Positions 1-10,220 of a stretch of DNA of 64,000 bases are shown here, piece after piece. The stretch comes from Spinacia oleracea (taxonomy: Eukaryota; Streptophyta; Magnoliopsida; Caryophyllales; Amaranthaceae), in the NCBI RefSeq assembly GCF_020520425.1, contig NC_079490.1, positions 3,410,001-3,474,000 on the forward strand. Direction: 5' to 3'. The translations under genes and the position numbers were made by a program. Every line of letters begins with the position of its first letter. The stretch's first letter is position 1. Under the pieces are notes generated by a model. It saw only the letters and a list, made by a program, of their open reading frames with translations, searched no databases and was not told where the DNA came from.

Positions 1-352
1 ATTACATTAATTATTTTTTGTAAATATCCTACTACGTAATCTGTATAATGGATTAATTTTTTTAATAAAAATATAAAAATATATTGTTATATTTGTTACC
101 AAAATATAAAAACAGATTTTATAAAGTATTCCTCATCTATAGAATGACATCTATTTTTAGGAAAATAGAATCAAATACTTTATTGGGTAAAAAGGTAACT
201 AAATAATTTACAATCAAGTATTTTATTTTTTAATTTTTTTATATCTAAAAGAGAGGCCAATCAATGAGTGACATTTGTCATCACCACATTGATTTCCTCT
301 CTTTTAGTATAATATATAGATTTTAACATACTCGTTTAAATTTATTAATCTA
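1..352. other. AT-rich intergenic DNA with a Helitron-like end
   Basis: No gene is seen. At about 235-330 the minus strand reads as a short AT-rich leader, AAAAGAGAGG, and then a near-palindrome around GACAAATGTCACTCATTG. This is the style of plant Helitron 5' ends. Two related ends lie at 840-1110. Confidence 0.4.
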
Positions 353-621
353 CACTACACAAAATCGTACTATTAACGACGGGGAATCCCGTCGCAAAAG
401 GCCAATAATTGTTGATTAACGACGGGATTTCCTATCGCGAACCAGTTATAAAAGGGTGCTGTCGTTAATAGAAAATCCCGTCGTTAACACGTCGTAAAAG
501 ACATTTACGACGGTTATTCCCGTCTTTGTTAGGTTATTAGCCCCGTCGCAAAAGGCTTTTGCGACGGCATTTTTGACCCGTCGTAATTAGGTTGTCGTTA
601 AATATACAAATTCTTGTAGTG
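353..621. mobile_element. Non-autonomous CACTA (En/Spm-type) mini-element
   Basis: The element starts CACTACAC and ends TTCTTGTAGTG, giving the CACTA/TAGTG terminal inverted repeat. It is flanked by a 3-bp direct repeat CTA (350-352 and 622-624), the target duplication size of the CACTA superfamily. The 269-bp interior is made of repeated GACGGG/CCCGTC palindromic blocks and has no coding capacity. Confidence 0.85.
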
Positions 622-839
622 CTAATATTCATATTTAAAATGCTAATATGGCAATTTGACCAAAATATTGAGTGATATATTTTCCATTATTAATATAGCG
701 ATTTGACTAAAAAAATCACCAATTTAAAATAATTATTGTTATGCCTTATCTATTATTGCCATAATTTATAAAATAAATTTTGTTTCCATACATGAATAGT
801 TTATAAAAAAGGTAGAGACTAAATATAAAAATCAAACAG

Positions 840-1110
840 ATACAACTTTATTTTAGGAAAATGGTTTTTGGCGGGAAAAAATCGCACCAGGAATTGACAC
901 TTGTCATTCCTGGTGTCTCTTTTAGTATATAGTAATAGATAATTTTTTTTTCCATACATAAATAGTTTATAAAAAATGATAGAGAATAAAAATACAATAA
1001 AACATATATTTTTAGGAAAATGATTTTTGACGGGAAAATTTTACACCAGGAAGTGACATATGTCATTCCCGATGTCTGTTTTAGTTTAAAGTAATAGACG
1101 ACGGACATAA
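840..1110 (-). mobile_element. Two adjacent Helitron-like 5' ends
   Basis: Two related segments (about 843-935 and 1017-1107) read on the minus strand as a TC-starting AT leader, AAAAGAGAC or AAAACAGAC, then a self-complementary stretch around CACCAGGAATGACA, then TTTTCCCG. Together with 240-330 they are three versions of the same terminus. No matching 3' ends (hairpin plus CTAG) were found nearby, so these are probably truncated or nested insertions. Confidence 0.45.
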
Positions 1111-1119
1111 TAAGCATTG

Positions 1120-2043
1120 ACTCATTTGTATCCAAACTTTTCCTTAAATTAATTTTCCTTCTTTTCTTTCACGTCCCAACATCAAAATCTTTTGACAAAA
1201 ATGTCTTCTATTGTTAAAAATTTAATGTTCATGTTTCCACTTACACATGGTGTTGGAGCCACGCAAACTTATGCTCAAAGTAAAAACGTGTGACGCAGGG
1301 GGGAAGTCAGAATTTTTGTAGAAGGGAGGCTGAATTTTGTATAGGAATACTTGTCTAATTCCCTAAAATAAAATACTAGCTAGAATTTCAATATATCAAA
1401 CTGGCTATTTTTTTTATTTTTTTTTTAGTACTATAGAATGTAAATTGACCTAAAATTCTTAATCTTTTAAAATACTAACACTAAAATCTTTGGACAATAT
1501 TAAAAGAAAGTTTCAAGTGACACCTGCTTAGTACCGTTAAATATAAAATATCTAGGTAATAACAGTTAAGTAACATTAAATATTAAATATTTACTTTGGA
1601 TATATTTTGTTGGACAACATAACTTATTCTCTACTTCCATAATATAACAATAAAAGTAATGAAAATTACTCAAAGACAATAAAACAAGTTTGAAAAATGA
1701 ATATAAGTCCATAATGGGTTTCTTAAACAAGGAACAATAAATGTATCAAATTAAAAATAAAAATGCTAAATAGAAGAGCCTAGCTAGGAATTCAACATGC
1801 AACTAGCAACATGACAGCTTGTTATTACTACCAACTCAGCTAAATAAAATAAACAGTGTAAAGATGCACCTTTAATTATATATCTACAATCTCGGGGGGC
1901 CTTGACCTACCAAGGACCCCATATAGCTTTGCCACTGGTGTAACGGAATATAATGACGGTAAACAAGATACGTAGTACTGTAATACATATTACACATATT
2001 CAACGTGTAAAGGTATGTAATAGTTATAATAGTAAACAATATA
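1120..2043. other. Spacer DNA, part of duplicated block
   Basis: There is no convincing gene. Bases 1130-1290 are clearly homologous to 12610-12790 and, more weakly, to 8525-8585. All are copies of one spacer between tandem jasmonate-induced-protein-like units. The rest (1290-2043) is AT-rich with no structure I can name. Confidence 0.6.
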
Positions 2044-2306
2044 CTTCCTCTATTCTTTTTTAAATGTCACGGTTATTTTGACACGTTTTTCAATGTACGA
2101 TTTCAAATATTAATATCTCCAACTGTGGATAAGAAAAATTTATAAAAAATTGATATTAAAAAAATATTTATTGAGACGAATCTAATAAAATCCCACATGA
2201 CTATGTTTTTTCTTAAGTATAAGTCACAAAAGGAAGCCAAGGAATTGAAGCTTGTGTGAATAGTGTCAAAATTCCAATTGTGTCATTTAAATAAGAACAG
2301 AGGAAG
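2044..2306. mobile_element. Stowaway-like MITE
   Basis: Terminal inverted repeats start CTTCCTCTATTCTTTTTTAA and end with the complementary AATAAGAACAGAGGAAG. The element is flanked by TA on both sides (2042-2043, 2307-2308), as for Tc1/mariner-derived Stowaway elements. It is a close relative of the one at 17999-18253. Confidence 0.85.
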
Positions 2307-2530
2307 TAATCATATTACACATATTCATGATTTTGTGATGATGGATTGAACAGATTTCTCGTCTTTAAATTACACATATAATTTTTTTATAAGGTAAGAA
2401 AAATAACTTAGGAATGCTTGAGTATGTAATCCAATTAAATTTTACAATTCGAGAATAAATGAGGAATATTACAAGAATCAATAGAAATACTACTACTAAC
2501 TAAACGAACAACATTCACAATCTAATCAGT

Positions 2531-2998
2531 TTATCTAATCAGTTGCCCGATTTGTTTCCCGATAGACATGATTGATTTCTTAGAAATCAAATTGTGAAAG
2601 GGGAGCTTTGATTTCACTAACAACGTGTTCAGTTTCCATGGTATAAACCACATTCCTTTGATAGAGTCGATAACTAGAAGGTTGTCTCCTTCAATGTAGA
2701 GATTCTTAATGTTGAGTCTATTGCATGGCTTCTTGTCCGAATACCCTTGTGAAGAGAAAAAGCTTCCGCAAAAGATTGAGTTATGCCAAAATGGTAGGTG
2801 CATGTAGGCACTGACCTTTGCACTATTATTGTCTCTGATAATGATGCATGATACTGCTGAAAGAAGATAGACTGTTGAAATTGAGTTTGAAAGTAACGAA
2901 CTATGATTGGGGTAGATGGTTGAGTGGGAGGTTGAAGTGTGCGACTTGAAAGGCGTATCTTTAAGTTGAGAAGAATAAACTGGTAAAGTCAGTTTCAT
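2531..2998 (-). pseudogene. RNase H-like domain fragment (RVT_3 type)
   Basis: An open frame of 155 codons contains NLYIEGDNLLVIDSIKG followed by a PWKL tract. This matches the strand carrying the second catalytic region of plant RNase H-like domains, found both in LINE polyproteins and in small host RNase-H-like genes. Only this part is recognisable, and no other catalytic blocks or reverse transcriptase lie nearby. A more decayed relative is at about 52330-52500. The frame sits in a duplicated block whose partner near 13.9 kb is not open. I read it as a relic, not a working gene, but a short expressed gene cannot be excluded. Confidence 0.45.
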
Positions 2999-3550
2999 TC
3001 ACTGAAAGTTGAGGTGACTTTGAGTAAAATTCTATTCCGATTAAAAGTGTACATAATTGTTTAAAAAAAAAGTCATTCCTTTCTTTTCAGAGTGACTATA
3101 TTATAAGAAGAAAAAAATCCATCGAGATCATATATTTCCAAGAAAGTTAATAACATCAATGTAGGAGGTGGAAATATCTATCCATTGTTGCAACAAGTCT
3201 AGACTCCATATACTCCTAGATTTCGTGCATTGCAGATTATCTTGAATAATTCAATTTTTTTTTTTTTTTTTTGGAAAAAAGCATGTTGAATAATTCAATT
3301 GCCAAACCAATAATTAACAGATTTGACATTTCCCATCTAATTGCCAAATCTGAGAATCCCTTTACTTTTGCTTTGATTTTCACATGAAAATGGGTGTTAT
3401 TCTTATATTTTTGGTTTACCAGAGAGATTCATATATAGGTTCATTTTTTCTATAAAGATTTTCCATCGAAGCGTTCCTAAGAACGTTCTATTTATAGGTC
3501 TAGTACGTTTGCGCAACCTAAGGTCATCTTATATGCCAATCTGTTCACCA
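2925..3550. repeat. Duplicated spacer block, copy 1 (partner 13880-14740)
   Basis: This interval aligns in the same order and orientation with 13880-14740. Shared landmarks are GTTTCATTCACTGAAAGTTG, AAGAAAGTTAATAACATC and GGAGGTGGAA, and then a region ending TTGCGCA(G/A)CCTAAGG. The blocks differ by many substitutions and indels, so the duplication is old. It lies 3' of the jasmonate-induced-protein-like genes in both units. Confidence 0.75.
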
Positions 3551-4091
3551 ATTTTTAAATGGACTTGGTTCACGCTAAATTTATTGTGGCCCATGCCTTA
3601 AAATAAAATCAACAACTTGTTCCTAATTTATTTTGGCATTTTATTAGGATTATTATGAAAAAAATATCAAATTAGTGTCGCTGATACATGTTATCCTTGA
3701 ATAATATGATTTTAAGTCACGATTCGCTTTTAAAAACATAGGGTTACTATGTCTTAAGAATTTTGGTGTTTAATTTATTATAGTTACTATATAAACAATA
3801 AAGGTCACTATGAGTGTGTAGAAATGGTGCTAGAGAAAACTTTTAATTTTGTTTCCATACTAATATTATTGTGGACCTGATCCACGCAAAAATTATCTCA
3901 ATCTATTAGTGAAATTAAACTTAACTAAATTGATTCTAAACGTATGAAGCAAAATAAGTTGAACATAACATAGCCTTAAAGCCGATAAAAGTAGATGTAT
4001 ATTTAGATCATCTTACAAAACCAATTAAGAGGCGCGACATTTATTCAATATATTACCAGCAAGCATATGTATATATAGATTTAGCTGGGCT

Positions 4092-4165
4092 GCCGCGCGG
4101 TGTAATTTGCTAATTAATTAATTAATTTTAATTAATTAATTAATTAATTAATTTTAATTAATTAA
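4092..4165. repeat. (TTAA)n low-complexity microsatellite
   Basis: A run of TTAATTAA-type tetranucleotide repeats ends directly at the stop codon side of the jasmonate-induced-protein-like gene, so the 3' untranslated region begins in a self-complementary AT tract. Confidence 0.85.
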
Positions 4166-5733
4166 TTAAGAATGTTGGGAAATTCCTTCGTACTGGTCAA
4201 AGGTGACACCAACGAAAGCCATGTAGTCATCAAAGTTCCTTATTTCAGCGGCTGCTGAAGCACCAGTGTCGCTATCCCAATAACGACTTATATTACCCGA
4301 TGCAGCTACTTTTTCTGAAATTACCTCAAACGGTATTTTTTCGATCCTGTCTAGAGTCCCAGCTTCCACGTACACCTACAAATCAAACATGATATTTTAT
4401 GTACCAATGTCTCATAAAGAGTCGTAACTAAAGATATGATTATTATTATTTTCTACCCCATCCGTCTCTTTTTGTTCTTTACGTTTTTCTTTTTGGGTAT
4501 TTTAAAATATTCTTTACATTTTCTTTTATATTATCACATAAATGACTTAGTATTCTATCAAAATTTGTGTCCAATTATTATTTTAACCAATTAAATTTAT
4601 TAAGTCATTTAATATTTCACACTTTTTCATTGTGACGTTAAATTTTTCTCATTTCCCAATATCAGAATTTTGATAAAAGTGAAAACATTATAAATAAACG
4701 TAATTTTTCTTGTCTAAATAAAAAAAAATTGAGGAATCTCGATGCAAATTAATTAATCGTTAAAACGCGTGAAAAATACCAAACGTAAAAAACAAAAAGA
4801 GATGGAGGGAATATTACTTATTGATATGATCATTATTATTTCCTACTTATTGATCTGATTAATTTAGAAGCTAGATAAAGTGTGGAAAAATAAGTTCTTG
4901 AAGAATAAAGTTTGACCAAGTAAAATTTATCTAGATATGTAATGAAAAATAAGTGATGGTGTATCAAGAAATATGTTAAGTTTTTCGGTAAGTTTAGTTA
5001 CGTTCAAATAAGATAAATTCAGAAAACATAAGTAAAAATCAGCAGGTGAATAGAACACATCCTAAATCATATTGTTTGTCTGCCTTGGTCTTGTTCTGTT
5101 CACCTTATTTCCACTTATTTCAAGAAAAATAAGATCAGATAGGTTCAGTTAAGTTTAGATAAGTTTAGATAAGATAAGTTCAGGAAAAATAAGGGTTGGC
5201 CAAGTTCAATTTATAACTAAAATAAGTTTTGATAAGTTCTATTAAGTTCAGATAAGATAAATTCAGGAAAAATAAGTGGAGATCAGGTGAATAGAACGCA
5301 ACCTTAATGTAGGGTGCATTTTAAGTACCTTGTTAATTTTATCGACCTTGTTGAAAGCCAAGAGCCATCCAAGTTGTTGAGTATTTGACTCTTTAAGGGA
5401 ACAATAGATTAAGTCACCGTTGCACTTGTTCACATTGGCCTTATATGCAAACGCACCAATACCATTTGCATTAATATTTTGTGGAGGTAAATCTACGAAA
5501 GATCCTTGCCAAATACTGTAACCATAAAATTTGATTTGTTTAGGGAAGAGATTCTTCACAACACCAGTTACTAAAACCCTCTCATCTGCTTTTGAATTGT
5601 TGTTGTTGTTGTTGTTGTTGTCTTTTCTTGTTAGGAAAGACAACTCTGCCTCCTTCATTGCCTCTTCGATAGCTGCTTTCTCCTTGTCGGATAATTGGTT
5701 CATAACATGATCAGCTTGTTGCACGGACGCCAT
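4166..5733 (-). CDS. 23-kDa jasmonate-induced-protein-like protein
   Basis: Two coding exons, 5733-5329 (135 codons, ends KINK before a GTACTT donor) and 4375-4166 (acceptor TTTGTAG, starts VYVEAG), join in phase 0 to give 204 residues. That is close to the usual length of the jasmonate-induced 23-kDa (JIP23-like) family. Family-like features are a WQGSF...PPQ.(N/A)NG.GAF core and a C-terminal block with RYWDSDTGASAAAEI. An eight-residue Asn run (AAC/GTT microsatellite near 5595-5625) follows residue 37. The family is stress- and jasmonate-responsive, and its biochemical role is unknown. A leader exon and TATA box lie about 1.5 kb upstream. I see no frame damage. Family assignment is from recalled motifs, not a search. 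Confidence 0.72.
4456..4810. mobile_element. Stowaway-like MITE in JIP-like intron
   Basis: Ends are CCCCATCCGTCTCTTTTTG and the complementary CAAAAAGAGATGGAGGGA, with TA at both flanks (the right flank is slightly offset). It lies in the intron between the two coding exons. The copy-2 intron (15373-15897) lacks it, so it inserted after the duplication or was lost there. Confidence 0.8.
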
Positions 5734-5934
5734 TGTTACCTTTAAAAGAAAACGTAACGGGCATTACAAATTAAACACATACTATCCCCGTTTCATAATG
5801 ATCTTTACAGTTACTATTTGCATAAATATTAAGAAAAAGTAGAAAATTTGGTTGAATATATAATAATATATGGATAAAGTAAGAGAAATGTGTAAAAAAG
5901 TGGGTGGGTATAAGAAAAAAAATAAAAAGAACAT

Positions 5935-5969
5935 GAGCTTGTTGCACGGCGACATTGTTACCTTCAAAC
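5935..5969 (-). repeat. Partial duplicate of the JIP-like acceptor and start codon
   Basis: Bases 5937-5968 repeat 5712-5745 almost exactly (GCTTGTTGCACGG, CATTGTTACCTT). On the minus strand this places a second GTAACAATG start context 230 bp upstream of the real one. The following codons (MSPCNKLM) do not continue the protein. The MULE target site lies inside this repeat. Confidence 0.8.
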
Positions 5970-6529
5970 AGTGGCGTATCCAGGATTTTGAAATAGGGTA
6001 GACACTTTTAAAAGAAATAGAAACTACAATTCTTTTTAAAAAAAGATACAATGAAAATGACAATTTGCGGAGTACTAATTACAATATTTACATAAAGTTT
6101 ATCAATTTCGCCGTTTACCGTTATTTTATAAATTCTAAGATTTTAAATATTATACAAGAAAAATGTATACGGAGTACTCCGTGTTATATAAGCAAATAAC
6201 AACAAAAATTTAAAAATTTACCAAGTAGAAATTAAAAAATCAGAGAAAGAAAAGAAAAAAAAATGGAATTTTAAATACTTGGTGACCTAAATACAAGGTT
6301 TATATATTTAATCTGCAACAAAGAAACATAAAGATAAGATGTTAGAGTGGTTATGGAGGAAATCTAGTTACGTTATTGTCCCCTTTGGACATGCGTGGGT
6401 TCGACTCCTATATTTAACAAATTTATATATTTTTTCTTTTTTAAAATACTCAGCATATTAAAATGGTTTTTCAATTAAAAAACTGGATAGACATTTGTCT
6501 ACCCAACTTACATAGTAGATCCTCCCATG
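5970..6529. mobile_element. Mutator-like (MULE) non-autonomous element
   Basis: The left end is AGTGGCGTATCCAGGATTTT. The right end AGATCCTCCCAT is a degenerate inverse. A perfect 9-bp direct repeat CCTTCAAAC flanks it (5961-5969 and 6530-6538), the target duplication of Mutator-type elements. It has no transposase. An inverted, truncated relative is at 16570-16853. Confidence 0.85.
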
Positions 6530-6636
6530 CCTTCAAACGGTACAAAATGACATAATACTTGTTAGATTAGTGTTCAAGTTCAAATTCAATTATCTACTTT
6601 TTTTATGATTTTTAGTAAAAATAATAAAAGTACATA

Positions 6637-6981
6637 CTATATCCGAATCTAAATGTTTTTTATGAAATTATTTGCTATTTTACACGGTAATTAAGGAGAA
6701 ATAAAACAAAGCAACATTGAGAGTTGATATGAATTTATTGTTGTATTTTATGGGGAGTTGTTGTCCTTGCTGATTTTTACTTGTGAGAGCCACTAGAATT
6801 TAAGGAATCAAAATGTCAACTCATCAATATTTAAAATTAACCAATGAAATTGCATGGTTTTATATCAATAAACCAATAAGATTACAAGGTTAAAAAAGGA
6901 AAGAAAACAAATGAGAATATCTTTTCAGGACACTCAAAAAGAAAATGTGAAAAAGTGAAAAACATTTAGATTCGGAGGGAG
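6637..6981. mobile_element. Stowaway-like MITE
   Basis: CTATATCCGAATCTAAATG at the left and the complementary CATTTAGATTCGGAGGGAG at the right, with TA flanks at 6635-6636 and 6982-6983. It lies in the inferred leader intron of the JIP-like gene. Confidence 0.85.
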
Positions 6982-7542
6982 TAGTAGATAATTAATGTAA
7001 TTAATGGTCAAACTTAGACCATTAACAAACGTCACAGTTTTCTTTTCAGACCTTCATTCGGACTAATTATACTCCATAATAATTATGTATAATTATGTAG
7101 CACATACTTATACGGAGTATCAACATTAATGGAAAGAATATTGAAATACTAAAATACTAAAAAAAATCAATTATTTACCAAAAAAAATATATTAAAATAC
7201 TCCATATAATAGGGAAGAGGAAAGAAATCATACCTTAAGTGTAGTAAATTAGTAATTGATACAAGTTTATGATTTGCAATGCACAAATAAGGTGGGTGTC
7301 CCAAATGTTGTATTTATAAATAGAGTACGTGATGAAAAAGGTTGCGTACTATTCATGCATTCTTAATAGAATATAGAAACACACATAACTCCTGCCATTC
7401 ACAAATATTAATGGAATAAGAATAACACATGCCAAATTTTACATATATCTATTTTATGGAATAATATATAGTATTTTCAAATTTAACCACTTTTTTCTAG
7501 CTTTATACATCTTTTATTGGTGCTAAATTGCCTTAACTATTA

Positions 7543-7958
7543 CTCCCTCCATTTCTTTTTTATGTATCCATTTGAAATCTGGGGTAGTTTTTAAGAAAAT
7601 TGGAATTTTGGTTTGTATGGGTATAAGTGTAATGATTGGGTGTAAGAGAAATGATTGGGTGTAAGAGATTATAATAAATAAAGGAGTGAGAAAATAATAA
7701 AGAAATAAGGTAAGAGAGAGGAGTGATAAAGGAGGTGAGAGAGTGGGTATATGGGGAAGGGAAAAGAATTAAATATTATGGGTGGGGAAAATTAGGTGGG
7801 AATATGAGTAGAATCTTTAGGTATTTTGGTAATTAGATAGAAATGTAAGGGTATTTTAGGATAAAATGTATGTCCAAAAATAGAATAGATTCTAAATGGA
7901 TACAACAATATGAAACACTTAAAATGGAAACGGATACAACAAAAAGAAACGGAGGGAG
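7543..7958. mobile_element. Stowaway-like MITE
   Basis: Starts CTCCCTCCATTTCTTTTTT and ends with the complementary AAAAAGAAACGGAGGGAG, with TA flanks at 7541-7542 and 7959-7960. The interior is rich in GTAAGAGA/GGGTGTAAG repeats. Confidence 0.88.
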
Positions 7959-8017
7959 TATAATAGTTCCACTTTTTACTTTTTAGGAAGTGGCAAGTAC
8001 TTTTTAGCTGTCAACTA

Positions 8018-8288
8018 CTCCTCCGTATTTTAAAAACAGATACACTTTGATCGGTAAACAGTTTAAGGAGAGTGCGTTCAATTGATTAAAATAAGATGAA
8101 AGTGGGATAGTAGATAAATTAATTACTATAGTAAAAAGATGACCTGAGTAAGTGTGAGAACCACAAGAAAGAGATAAATATTAATATAACGGGAAGTAGG
8201 AACTGAGACATGTCAAAAAAAGAAAGCATATTTTTAAAAATACAACCGTTTTAAGAAAAGTGTATTTTTTTTTAAAATACACATGAAG
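8018..8288. mobile_element. Stowaway-like MITE, decayed
   Basis: The left end is CTCCTCCGTATTTTAAAAAC and the right end TTTAAAATACACATGAAG, with TA on both sides. The terminal match is poorer than in the neighbours, suggesting an older insertion. Confidence 0.65.
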
Positions 8289-8717
8289 TATTAGCGGGTA
8301 ATTAATGTTACGACGTAGCTGTCAAAGTAACTGTTCATATCGTTATCAGCAAAAGTAATAATTATGATATAAATAACAACAGAAATGCACCATTTAATAA
8401 AATACGAAGGAAGTACAACTTTACAAACAATACCGCCATACCGGCCGCCACCTTTGAAACGCTAACATATTCTCTTTGTTGGACATAGAGGTAAAATCAT
8501 AAAAGAAAAAAAATCTAAATAAGCATTTATTCATTTGTATCAAAACTTTTCCTTAAATTTAATTTCCTTCTTTTATTTATTTCCCCGTGTTGATGCGTAG
8601 TGATTTATTTTGCTTTGTAATTGAAAGTTAATTTACCCCTTTATTTTTTATTTTTTTTATTTTGAGGGGAAGTTTACACCTTAATTCATTTGATTTCCAT
8701 CGTGGAAATTTGAGATA
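8289..8717. other. Array spacer between JIP-like units
   Basis: No gene is seen. Bases 7380-7540 and 8450-8590 align with 11970-12100 and 12460-12650, with GGAATAATATATAGTATTTT and TTGGACATAGAG as landmarks. They therefore belong to the same inter-unit spacer that also begins at 1120. Confidence 0.55.
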
Positions 8718-8930
8718 TCTTATATAATAATAAAAAAGTCACTCGAGTATGTGAGGCCTCCAAAACTCAAATCCAGCAATTTCATTGACTCCCTCCAAAA
8801 ACCAGTTCTTCCCTTTTTTAAAATTTTAAATTAATAAAAATCATACAACATTTTCGTTCAAAATTAGGGAGTTAACTAGGAAAAAAAACTACCTCAATTC
8901 ATTAACTGCCACCCGTTTTCATACTACATA

Positions 8931-9201
8931 CTACCTCCGTTCCTAAATGATCTTTACGGTTACTATTTGCACGGTAATTAAGGAATTTTGGTGAACATGT
9001 GATGGTGGGGTAACAAATGGAAAATGAGTGGCTATAAATTGTCCAACAATGTGAGTGGGTGGAAACTAATATTAAAGTATTGTGAGTGGGTAAGTTATGG
9101 TGGGCCAAATAAGAGTAAAAATGGAATAAAGTAGGAGTGTAAAGAACTTTCAGGAACGGACTAAAACGGAAAGCGTAAAGAACTTTTAGGAACGGAGGTA
9201 G
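8931..9201. mobile_element. Stowaway-like MITE nested in the Helitron
   Basis: CTACCTCCGTTCCTAAATGA at the left and the complementary GGAACGGAGGTAG at the right, with TA flanks (8929-8930, 9202-9203). A truncated relative of the left end (TTCATAATGATCTTTAC) lies at 5787-5830. Confidence 0.88.
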
Positions 9202-9424
9202 TATTAGATTAAAAAAAAAAACTTACTCCCTCCTGTTAATCACACACGGAGTATGCGGAGTATGTTTTACTCAAATTAAATGTCTTTTTCTCCTATTAAT
9301 ACTTTTCTTTGAGGAAATCTCTCTTCTTAATACTTATCACGTATAAAATTAATACTTATCCTATATAAAATTAAAATGTAGATACTCATCGTTCTCCGTC
9401 ACATACACTTCACAGTTACCGACA

Positions 9425-10220
9425 ATGGGAGGCTTCATCGACAAGGTTCCATGGCGGAGGGGATCGATTGGTTTGTTATTCAAGGTTTGTATCATTATTT
9501 TCAGTCTATTATATATACGAAGTAGTTTAATTTTTTTAATTTATGGTTTTTTGCTGCGTATTTATGTTAAATTACTATTATATATTTGTATACATGTATG
9601 GAGTTATTTAGTTTATTGGAAGAACTAGGCAAGTAGGCAACGCAACCACCAACATTGGCATCACAGTGACATCAATCTCTTCCAGTAAGCATAAATATTA
9701 GCTTGGTACACTAAATTGTATTTCTCCCTACTCTCCTTCTATTATGCAGTAGTTTTAATTTAATTTTATCACTTATTTATGAGGGAAAATGATTTATTGC
9801 ATGTTTGGATTTTATGTAATTGAGTTTGGTTTTTTCTATAGAGAAAATGATCACGGAGAGAAATGAAAGAAAATTTACCTATTAATAAAACCATAATTAT
9901 GTTAAGTATTGAGTTTTGAAGTGCATGTTGTTAAATGTTTTGTATTAGACCATCTATTGTTGATTCTAGCAAAATTTAAACACTGGTTTATGCATGTGAT
10001 TTGAGTTCTAGAATGTGAGGTAAATTGTAGAAGTGGGTAATTGATAATCTTTTTGGTAATTAAATTTTTTGATTAATCTGTTTCAAGTAGCTTATATTTT
10101 TTTAGTGATTTGGTGAATGAATATGAATTATTATGTATTAGCAGGAAAGGTGAAAGGGATTATAGAAGTCATGGATATAGACATGCAACTCAAACAAATA
10201 ATCATACGTTCGAAAATGTA
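9425..10220 (+). pseudogene. Unrecognised exon-like pieces captured in the Helitron
   Basis: Three short stretches look like exons bounded by plausible splice signals. The first is 9425-9484 (start MGGFIDKVPWRRG, ending LLFK before a GTTTGT donor). The second is about 9635-9686, between an AG and a GTAAGC donor. The third is about 10144-10215, after TATTAGCAG, coding GKVKGIIEVMDIDM. Helitrons commonly carry host gene fragments. I do not recognise the source gene, and no long open frame runs through. Confidence 0.35.

Larger units (their letters stand above)
5329..7330 (-). promoter_or_regulatory. JIP-like gene promoter, leader exon and leader intron
   Basis: On the minus strand a TATA box CTATTTATAAATA lies at 7323-7311. 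A transcription start would fall near 7285. A short untranslated exon ends at 7234 with CTTAAG/GTATGA, a good donor. The coding exon begins at 5739 after TTCTTTTAAAG, six bases before the ATG (5733). The inferred leader intron (7233-5740, about 1.5 kb) carries a MULE (5970-6529) and a Stowaway MITE (6637-6981). A second partial copy of the acceptor plus ATG lies at 5935-5969. The leader structure is inferred from signals only. Confidence 0.5.

Noticed and set aside
848-1135. 95-codon open frame
   Set aside because: It spans two Helitron-like termini and translates their repeats (TPGMT.V.SWC twice); a product of the duplication, not a gene.
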